Below the pieces are notes generated by a model. The model was not told the DNA's origin, searched no databases, and was given only the letters and a program-made list of their open reading frames with translations. Source: Closterium sp. NIES-65 (Eukaryota > Streptophyta > Zygnematophyceae > Desmidiales > Closteriaceae). From it: a stretch of DNA of 64,000 nt. The position numbers and the translations under genes were made by a program. Position 1 is the first letter of the stretch. Every line of letters starts with the position of its first letter. The DNA lies in assembly GCA_948144175.1 (NCBI GenBank), contig CANXME010000251.1, positions 1-64,000 on the forward strand, read 5' to 3'. Shown piece by piece: positions 59,701-64,000 of the stretch.

Positions 59701-62632
59701 CGTCCTGGGAGGACAGAACACGGCGAGAGGTGGGGTGGTAGAACTGCCACCCAGGGGCGTCGGGGGGGAACCCCAGGAAGACGCAGGGAGCAGCACAAGG
59801 GGACAGCTTGTCCGCAGACAAGTCGCGAACAAACGCCCGAGATCCCCAGACCTGGAACGCCGACGCATCGCCAACCTTCCCCGTCCACAGCAGGGCTGGG
59901 GAGGTCTCCGGTCGGGAGACCTTGGGGTGAAGGTTGATCTGGTGCGCAGCGTACCTGACCGCAAACGGCCACAGAAAATGGGGAGCTGCCGCATGCATCA
60001 TAGACGTACGAGCGACGTCCATGACCATGCCAATGCGGCGCTCTGCAATCCCATTCTGCTGTGGTGAGTCCGGAAGCGTGAAGGACTGACGGATGCCTCG
60101 TGCACGACAGTAGGCACTCAGAAGACCAGAGGAGAACTCTCCGCCTCTGTCCGAGTGCAGACGCAAAACAGGGAAGTCAGCGCCAAAGCTCTTCCGAAGC
60201 TGGAGACGAGCTGCGCGGATCCAGTCGATCAGCACCGCAGAGACCTCACCCTTGCTGCGCAAGGGGAAGACCGTGGTGTAACGCGAGTAGTCGTCAACAA
60301 CTAGCAGGAAGTAGCGCTCCTGACCCTGTCCACGGACGCGGGCTGGGCCCCACACGTCCATGTGAAGCGTCTGCAACGGGGCCTCCGTCGGAGGAAACTG
60401 GGAGGCGTGAGGGGCAGCACGCTGGCGCCCCTCAACACAGGGGACACAGGCAGGGCCAGGGCCCTGAGGAAGGGGAGGGAGGGACCGGGGAAGGCCAGAC
60501 ACAAGAAGACGGGAGGCCATACCTCTGAGCCAAAGCAGAGAGGGGTGGCCAAGGCGGTGGTGCCAGAGGAGGGTCTCGTGAGAGAGACGACGACACGAAC
60601 AGGGGGCAGACTCAGGACCAGACCGGGACGCTGCAGCAAACACCTGACCAAACGAAAGGACCCTACCAGACTCAGCACCTGGAGGAGAAGCAGTGGTCAG
60701 TGTGTACAGGCTCAACCCTGGCCGACGTGTAAACGTAGCCAGGTGGCGACCTGTGCGAGCCTCTGTGCAGTGTGTCACCCGCTGACGAGCAGGAGTGAAC
60801 TGGTGGACACCCGCATCCTGTAGGTCAGCACCACTCACCAGGTTCGTCGAGAACGAGGGGAGGTAGAGACCAGACAGGGTGCCAGAGGGGGCCGCCGGGC
60901 ACGGAAGGACAGTGGAGAAGCGAGACAGGACTGGTCCCCTAGAGGGGTCAGCCAGGGACACCGCAACCGGCCGACTCAGCGGCGTGAGAGTGGTGCGGTC
61001 CCGAAAGAAGGAGCGAGAGGCCCCAGAGTCGAGGGTGAAGGTGTGAGAGGCCAAAGCCGACACAGTACCTGAGAGCTCAGACTCACCAGTACCTGAGGGC
61101 TCAGACGCACTGGCACCTAGAGCAGCAGCCTCACCGGCACCTAGAGCAGCAGTATCAATGCCCGGGTCGGGCGGGAAACACAGGTAACAGTTATCCTCAT
61201 CACTACCAGTCACAGCATACATAGCAGAAAGAATAGCATCAAAGTCAAGATCATAAATAGCTACACCAGCCCTAGACAGCTCTCCCCAGCGGGGGATCTC
61301 AGCGGCATCCGGAAACTGCTGACGCCAGGCGTCGGTCAGGCGGCCAAAGCAGCGGCGGGCTGTGTGGGTGCCTCCACACCTCTCCCCCGCACGGTCGCCG
61401 GTGCGAAGAACGTAGGGGCAGGGACCAAACGCACCACCACGCTGACGCTGCAAGTACCACTCACGGAGCTGCTGAGGGGCGGGGACGGCGCGAGAGCGCT
61501 GCTGCTGCTGTGGCTGCTGCTGCTGCTGCTGCGGTTGCTGCTGCTGCTGCTGCTGGCGCTGACCACCTCCAGAGCTGCTCCGCTGGGACGAGCCACTCCG
61601 ACCCCCGCCACCACCGCCACCCCCGCCTCCACTGCCACTCCCGTCTCCACCGCCATCGCCCCCACCGGCACCCTCGCCCCCGCCGCTCCCACCGCCTCCT
61701 CCGCTACCGCCTCCGCCGCCACCTCCGCCTCCGCCTCCGCCACCAGTACCTCCACTCCCGCCACCACCTCCACCGCCACCCCCACTCCCCCCGCCACCCC
61801 CACCTCCTCCACCACTGCCCCCTCTAGCTCCACCCGCTCCCTTGCCCCCCTTGCCCTTGCCAGCGCGGCGTCTACCACTGGGGGCAGACGCCGCACCGAC
61901 CGACTCAAAACCAGCGAGGTCGGCCGCAGCGGCAGAGGCGACAGAGGGCAGTAGGGGGGAAGGAGAACACCCCTCAAAGATGGGGGTGCGAGGGTCACCC
62001 CGAGAGGCCCCTACTGCGACGATGCTCTTCTCAGCCGCTAGCAGGGACTCCTCAAGGAGGTCGACAGTAAGGGTGGTGGGACAGACAGAGAGAAACTGGT
62101 CCCTAACGACACGAAGGGACTCAGGGAGATGGGTGACGAGAAAGTAGAGAGTGATGTACATGGGAGGAGGGTTTGCGGCGCGGAACTCAGCAGGAAGCGC
62201 AGCTCGGTAGCGCGTGTCACTAGCGCGGAGGTGGGTAACGAGGTCAGCGACAGTGGGAAAGGAAGCGAGGTCAGGGAAGAGAAACGGTAGCATGAGGCGG
62301 CTAAGTGTAGCGGAGGAAGGGGAGGAGTAGCGTGCAACTACAGCGTCGTACAAGGCCTGAGCGGTCTTGCACTGACTTAAGTGGGCACGCTCGGAGGAAG
62401 GGAGGTGGCGACGCACAGCAAGACGTGCAGCAGCATCGCGGGTCGCCCACTTGGAGCGAACGGCAGAGTCAGCATCAGCAGGAGGGGCAGGGACAGCGCC
62501 AGAGACAAAGTCAAAGAGAGAGACCTCATCGATCGCATCACACAGTAAGTACAGCTGCAGGTCTTCAATCCAGACGGCAAAGTCAATGGCCCTCCCCTCA
62601 GCGTCAAAAGTCAGAACATTGGGGGTGGCCAT
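56717..62632 (-). CDS. Gag-Pol polyprotein of Ty1/copia retrotransposon (1971 aa)
   Basis: One frame encodes Gag, protease, integrase, reverse transcriptase and RNase H, with no frameshift between Gag and Pol. It would make the capsid and all enzymes needed for reverse transcription and integration. I chose the ATG at 62632 (protein start MATPN). The open frame extends 21 bp upstream only to a GTG, unlikely as a eukaryotic start. Residues from this ATG: Gag about 1-430, with Gly-rich (about 257-345) and Gln-rich (about 360-378) tracts and a zinc-finger-like C405/C419/H423/C428; protease DSG at 535-537; integrase HHCC H692/H696/C729/C732 and D759, D828, E864 (DD35E); reverse transcriptase D1559 and YVDD at 1645-1648; RNase H D1815, E1856, D1892, D1941. 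A long Pro/Gly/Ala linker separates integrase from reverse transcriptase, making the protein longer than the roughly 1300-1500 aa usual for plant copia. There are no stops or missing catalytic residues. Confidence 0.97.
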   Translation of the reverse strand: MATPNVLTFDAEGRAIDFAVWIEDLQLYLLCDAIDEVSLFDFVSGAVPAPPADADSAVRSKWATRDAAARLAVRRHLPSSERAHLSQCKTAQALYDAVVARYSSPSSATLSRLMLPFLFPDLASFPTVADLVTHLRASDTRYRAALPAEFRAANPPPMYITLYFLVTHLPESLRVVRDQFLSVCPTTLTVDLLEESLLAAEKSIVAVGASRGDPRTPIFEGCSPSPLLPSVASAAAADLAGFESVGAASAPSGRRRAGKGKGGKGAGGARGGSGGGGGGGGGSGGGGGGGGGSGGTGGGGGGGGGGGGGSGGGGGSGGGEGAGGGDGGGDGSGSGGGGGGGGGGRSGSSQRSSSGGGQRQQQQQQQPQQQQQQPQQQQRSRAVPAPQQLREWYLQRQRGGAFGPCPYVLRTGDRAGERCGGTHTARRCFGRLTDAWRQQFPDAAEIPRWGELSRAGVAIYDLDFDAILSAMYAVTGSDEDNCYLCFPPDPGIDTAALGAGEAAALGASASEPSGTGESELSGTVSALASHTFTLDSGASRSFFRDRTTLTPLSRPVAVSLADPSRGPVLSRFSTVLPCPAAPSGTLSGLYLPSFSTNLVSGADLQDAGVHQFTPARQRVTHCTEARTGRHLATFTRRPGLSLYTLTTASPPGAESGRVLSFGQVFAAASRSGPESAPCSCRRLSHETLLWHHRLGHPSLLWLRGMASRLLVSGLPRSLPPLPQGPGPACVPCVEGRQRAAPHASQFPPTEAPLQTLHMDVWGPARVRGQGQERYFLLVVDDYSRYTTVFPLRSKGEVSAVLIDWIRAARLQLRKSFGADFPVLRLHSDRGGEFSSGLLSAYCRARGIRQSFTLPDSPQQNGIAERRIGMVMDVARTSMMHAAAPHFLWPFAVRYAAHQINLHPKVSRPETSPALLWTGKVGDASAFQVWGSRAFVRDLSADKLSPCAAPCVFLGFPPDAPGWQFYHPTSRRVLSSQDVTFDESVPYYRLFPYRTPSLPPPPLFLVPGPPPVDPLPPQGPAPSGVSQVDAVEPVEVTGDSGAAAGAEPEGAGTRGATLGGAEPGGAVSGGAEPGGAEPGGAEPGGAEPGGAVSGGAGPGGAEPGSSRREPLSPLELREWFARRWRRAAGAGGSSAAEGAAAERPGGARTVGAGAAGSEGSPGAGAAEGVGAETAAGGPTGGATGGFGATGGAARGAAGAGSPPGGTGAVPAISGVAARPRPYFVPLLQQVLGLTPSPCPPPPPLEGPQPVSSQSQLQPASPLPAPSPYAGPTGGLTERREPASRPASPVRAARPSGRGSRQRPPPVPGTHQMSLRPSTAPLRAPLPSPPASSLPTLADPASDSLRAASPTVTRLLATVVTDPSFESSAASSLVTELVDFSARCRLDYAVSLVAESESACPPSVGGECALGTDVLEDRQEEFHCLAAASPHLASVLLAPEGDPDALDIPTPRSYAEAIEGPYSSQWQAAMDAEMASWKSTGTYVDAVPPPGANIVSGMWIFRVKRPPGSPPVFKARYVARGFSQRQGVDYFQTFSPTPKMTTLRVLLHVAAHRDYELHSLDFSTAFLQGSLHEEIWLRRPPGFTGSFPPGTQWSLRRPVYGLRQAPREWHDTLRTTLAALGVAPSTADPSLFLRTDTSLPPFYILVYVDDLVFATADTAGLAYVKSELQKRHTCTDLGELRSYLGLQITRDRAHRTITLTQSHMVQQVLQRFGFTYSSPQATPLPTRHSLSALPLDESVESSGPYAELVGCLMYLMTCTRPDLAYPLSILARYVAPGRHRPEHMAAAKRVLRYLCSTSGMGLVLGGRSPVVLTGHADASWADDQATQRSSQGYTFSLGSGSVSWRATRSSSVLGSSCEAEIYAGAMAAQELRWLTYLLTDLGEPPRSPPVLYVDNKAMLALCREQRLEHRTKHIALRYFLARELQQRGQLRLAYVASEANTADVFTKALAPCDHQRCCTQLGLVPVLPHLLAS
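56804..57211 (-). other. RNase H domain
   Basis: The copia-type RNase H motifs follow reverse transcriptase in order: HADASWADD (Asp codon 57188-57190), SCEAEIYA (Glu codon 57065-57067), YVDNKAM (Asp codon 56957-56959), HRTKHIALRYF and ADVFTKAL. All expected acidic residues are present, so degradation of the RNA strand in hybrids should be possible. Confidence 0.94.
57449..58216 (-). other. Reverse transcriptase domain (RVT_2 type)
   Basis: Characteristic copia blocks are present: FKARYVARGFSQRQGVDY, SLDFSTAFLQG (catalytic Asp, codon 57956-57958), VYGLRQAPREWH and VYVDDLVFAT (catalytic Asp pair, codons 57689-57694). The domain copies the element RNA into DNA inside virus-like particles. Limits are approximate. 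Confidence 0.96.
58304..59656 (-). other. Low-complexity Pro/Gly/Ala-rich linker between integrase and reverse transcriptase
   Basis: About 450 residues carry no recognised fold. The segment starts with proline runs, passes through a tandem GGAEP-type repeat (59324-59491; the underlying DNA repeats every 15 bp) and a Gly/Ala/Thr-rich part, and ends in a Ser/Pro-rich part. It explains most of the extra length of this polyprotein. Confidence 0.8.
59684..60586 (-). other. Integrase (zinc-binding pre-integrase, DDE core, C-terminal region)
   Basis: The region starts with an HHCC zinc-binding motif (HRLGH, then CVPC 32 residues later). The catalytic triad lies at codons 60356-60358 (Asp in HMDVWGP), 60149-60151 (Asp in HSDRGGEF) and 60041-60043 (Glu in NGIAERR). 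The last two are separated by exactly 35 residues. A typical copia C-terminal block (VFLGFPPDAPGWQFY) follows. No chromodomain is visible. Confidence 0.95.
60704..61048 (-). other. Aspartic protease domain
   Basis: The motif FTLDSGASRSFF carries the catalytic Asp (codon 61028-61030) in the DSG context typical of copia proteases. The enzyme would act as a dimer to cut the polyprotein. Domain limits are approximate. Confidence 0.88.
61339..62632 (-). other. Gag region: capsid-like domain, Gly/Gln-rich tracts, zinc-finger-like motif
   Basis: The N-terminal 210 residues or so look like the helical copia Gag (UBN2/DUF4219-type) region, with conserved-style blocks such as LYDAVVARYS and MYITLYFLVTHLP. 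It is followed by a basic stretch (RRRAGKGKGGKG), a poly-Gly tract (61598-61864), a poly-Gln tract (61499-61555) and then a cysteine/histidine motif with spacing C-x13-C-x3-H-x4-C. That spacing is longer than the usual zinc knuckle (C-x2-C-x4-H-x4-C). RNA binding is inferred from position and composition. The end of Gag is approximate, because the cleavage site is unknown. Confidence 0.8.
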
Positions 62633-62889
62633 GACAGCAGCTGATAGTCTCACCGGGCTGGAAGAGTCGGGTAGGTCAGCAGCACAGGAACACAGCCCAG
62701 GAGCAGCAGTAGTCCCACAGGAGCAGGAGTGCGACTCCTCCGGCGGCTCGGGCGGCTCAGGCGGCTCGGGCTGCTCAGGCGGCTCGGGCGGCTCGGGCGG
62801 CTCGCGCGGCTCGGGTGACGCAGAGGCTCACGGGCGGCGCGGGCGGCTGCACGGGCGGCTCACGGGCGGCTGGGGCTGCTCACGGGCGG

Positions 62890-63560
62890 CACGGTGGGCG
62901 GCTGTACGGGCGGCTGGGCCGACGGCGGGCCGTAGCGGGGCTGTAGCGGGGCCGGCGGCGGGCTGTAGCGGGGCTGTAGCGGGGCTGTAGCAGGGCCGAC
63001 GGCAGGCTGTAGCGGGGCCGACGGCGGGCCGACGGCGGGCTGTAGCGGGGCCGACGGCGGGCTGTAGCGGGGCCGACGGCGGGCTGTAGCGGGGCCGGCG
63101 GCGGGCTGTAGCGGGGCCGACAGCGGGCTGTAGCGGGGCCGGCGGCGGGCTGTAGTGGGGCCGACGGCGGGCTGTAGCGGGGGCCGACGGTGGGCTGTAG
63201 CGGGGCCGACGGCGGGCTATAGCGGAACCGACGGCGGGCTGGAGCGGGGCCTACAGTGGGCCGACGGGGTCTAGGCGGGGCCGACGAGGGGCCGTAGCGG
63301 GGCCTAGGCGGGCCGACGGGGCCTAAGCGGGGCCGACGCGGGGCCGTAGCGGGGCCTAAGCGGGGCCGACGAGGCCTAAGCGGGGCCGACAGGGCCTAAG
63401 TGGGGCCGACGAGGGGCCGTAGCGGGGCCTAAGTGGGGCCGACGGGGCCTACGCGGGGCCGACGAGGCCTAAGTGGGGCCAACTAGGGGCCTAAGCGGGG
63501 CCGACGAGGGGCCTAAGCGGGGCCGACGAGGGGCCTAAGCGGGGCCGACGAGGGGCCTAA
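62890..63560 (-). repeat. GC-rich minisatellite, about 22-bp unit, in the leader
   Basis: On the plus strand, units of the form GTAGCGGGGCCGACGGCGGG with a two-base linker repeat from about 62930. Past about 63260 they grade into a second type containing CCTAAGCGGGGCCGACGAGG with the same 22-bp period. Copies vary by substitutions and small indels. Confidence 0.85.
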
Positions 63561-63599
63561 GCAGGAGCACGGCGGTAAGGGCGACACGGGGGGGTCGCT

Positions 63600-63627
63600 A
63601 AAAAAAAACGCGCGCCTCGGGGCGCGC
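63600..63627 (-). promoter_or_regulatory. Strong GC hairpin followed by nine T on the coding strand
   Basis: Positions 63610-63627 form a perfect 7-bp GCGCGCC/GGCGCGC stem with a 4-base TCGG loop (plus-strand reading). On the element's sense strand it is followed by nine T (63600-63608). The layout resembles an intrinsic terminator or a Pol III stop, but in a eukaryotic retroelement leader its role is unknown; RNA packaging or a translation block are alternatives. Confidence 0.6.
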
Positions 63628-63663
63628 TTCGGTGGGCCCTAGGAACAGTCCCTAGGAAGGGAC

Positions 63664-63677
63664 CTGCTCTGATTCCA
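63664..63677 (-). other. Primer-binding site (initiator tRNA-Met type)
   Basis: On the coding strand, TGGAATCAGAGCAG directly abuts the 5' LTR with no spacer. It matches the common plant copia primer-binding site TGGTATCAGAGC, complementary to the 3' end of initiator tRNA-Met, except for T to A at the fourth base. Confidence 0.85.
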
Positions 63678-63809
63678 TGAGAAAATATGAACGAGAATGA
63701 AATGACTATGAATGAAGTGAGTACAAATAGGAAACCCTAGTTGGGTTGTACCCCCTATGGGATACCCCACTATAGCCTACACGACTAAGTAAGCTATAAT
63801 ATTCTGACA
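63678..63809 (-). repeat. 5' LTR (132 bp)
   Basis: This is a direct repeat of the LTR at 56393-56524 with two substitutions. It should contain the promoter of the element. The AT-rich stretch AATATTATAG near its outer end is the only candidate core-promoter-like sequence I see. It carries the AAACCCTAG motif at 63732-63740. Confidence 0.96.
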
Positions 63810-63814
63810 GGGTT
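63810..63814. other. Target-site duplication, right copy (GGGTT)
   Basis: It is identical to 56388-56392, and the satellite resumes in phase with TTCATGCGGCGGG directly after it. Confidence 0.96.
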
Positions 63815-64000
63815 TTCATGCGGCGGGCCCGTTTGAAGGCAAAAAGAGCTGGAATCTCGTCCCAAGGTATCTAGGATTGTGGCAAACACGATCGTGCTGG
63901 GCGGTCCAGGATCCGAGTAACATTGCGTCACATTTTATACCGGTACGGATTTTGCAGCTTCCTGGGCTCACAAACGCCCTTATATGGGGACGGTTTTTCA
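63815..64000 (+). repeat. Satellite resumes after the retrotransposon
   Basis: One monomer plus a few bases follow, in the same orientation and phase as before the insertion, running off the window end. It shares the private variant TTTTGCAGCTTCCTGGG with the monomer near 55799-55816. Confidence 0.95.

Larger units (their letters stand above)
62633..63663 (-). other. GC-rich leader of the retrotransposon
   Basis: About 1.03 kb lie between the primer-binding site and the Gag ATG. The part nearest the gene (about 62733-62815) is a run of 9-bp GGCGGCTCG-like units. The next 0.65 kb is a minisatellite of about 22 bp. A hairpin with an adjacent T run lies closest to the primer-binding site. No convincing upstream gene is seen. 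The leader would hold the packaging and translation-control signals of the RNA, but none can be named from sequence alone. Confidence 0.8.
56393..63809 (-). mobile_element. Complete Ty1/copia-type LTR retrotransposon nested in satellite
   Basis: The element is 7417 bp and lies on the minus strand. From its 5' end it has a 132-bp LTR (63678-63809), a primer-binding site, a 1.05-kb leader, a single Gag-Pol frame, a short 3' untranslated region with a G-rich tract, and a second 132-bp LTR (56393-56524). It is flanked by a perfect 5-bp duplication. Integrase lies upstream of reverse transcriptase, which defines the copia superfamily. The frame is unbroken and the LTRs differ at only 2 of 132 positions, so the insertion looks recent and the copy may be autonomous; expression and mobility cannot be judged from sequence. 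Confidence 0.97.

Noticed and set aside
61598-61864. Independent trinucleotide or hexanucleotide microsatellite (CCACCGCCACC-type)
   Set aside because: It is in frame and encodes the Gly-rich tract of Gag; treated as part of the gene.
62633-62653. Extension of Gag-Pol to the upstream GTG
   Set aside because: GTG is not a normal eukaryotic start, and the ATG at 62632 begins a Gag-like N-terminus (MATPN).
57557-62990. Plus-strand open frames of up to about 250 codons opposite Gag-Pol and its leader
   Set aside because: They are GC-rich antisense shadows of the Gag-Pol frame or of the leader repeats, rich in Arg, Ser and Gly, with no recognised domain.
56393-63809. Ty3/gypsy or retrovirus classification
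   Set aside because: Integrase precedes reverse transcriptase, reverse transcriptase is of the copia (RVT_2) type, and no chromodomain or envelope is present.

Overview
The window is eukaryotic and holds almost no conventional genes. About 88% of it (1-56392 and 63810-64000) is one tandem satellite with a monomer of about 182 bp, always in the same orientation and running off both ends of the window. A complete Ty1/copia-type LTR retrotransposon (56393-63809, coding strand minus) is inserted in the satellite. It has a GC-rich coding sequence and a primer-binding site close to the plant-type initiator tRNA-Met site. These point to a streptophyte (land plant or streptophyte alga). From memory only, the polyprotein resembles GC-rich copia proteins annotated in streptophyte algae such as Closterium; I could not verify this. 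A nucleosome-sized satellite with higher-order repeats and a nested retrotransposon is typical of (peri)centromeric or other heterochromatic arrays.

Satellite layout. Positions 1-16462 hold about 90 monomers that are essentially identical, except for one short junction site of roughly a dozen bases that carries at least 13 alleles and makes monomers 181, 182 or 183 bp long. At about 16463 the array changes abruptly to diverged monomers. Positions 16463-18890 are irregular and indel-rich. Between 18.9 and 32.4 kb, 910-bp pentamers and 728-bp tetramers lie inside larger internal duplications (offsets of about 6010, 4368 and 3640 bp). Positions 32.4-36.9 and 39.0-48.6 kb carry a 1092-bp hexamer repeat in two alternating versions, so the full period is 2184 bp. 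A pentamer island (36.9-39.0 kb) separates the two hexamer blocks. Positions 48.6-56.4 kb are mixed and diverged, with a local 1456-bp duplication.

Retrotransposon. It has two 132-bp LTRs differing at 2 positions, a perfect 5-bp target duplication (GGGTT), a primer-binding site abutting the 5' LTR, a G-rich polypurine tract abutting the 3' LTR, and a single uninterrupted Gag-Pol frame (1971 aa from the first ATG) in the order Gag, protease, integrase, reverse transcriptase, RNase H. All catalytic residues I looked for are present, so the copy looks young and potentially autonomous. Its 1.05-kb leader contains a GC-rich minisatellite of about 22 bp and a strong hairpin followed by nine T on the sense strand. 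The element sits exactly at the satellite's hypervariable junction site.

The many short open frames in the satellite are by-products of the repeat and are not annotated as genes. No rRNA, tRNA, CRISPR or other host gene was recognised.
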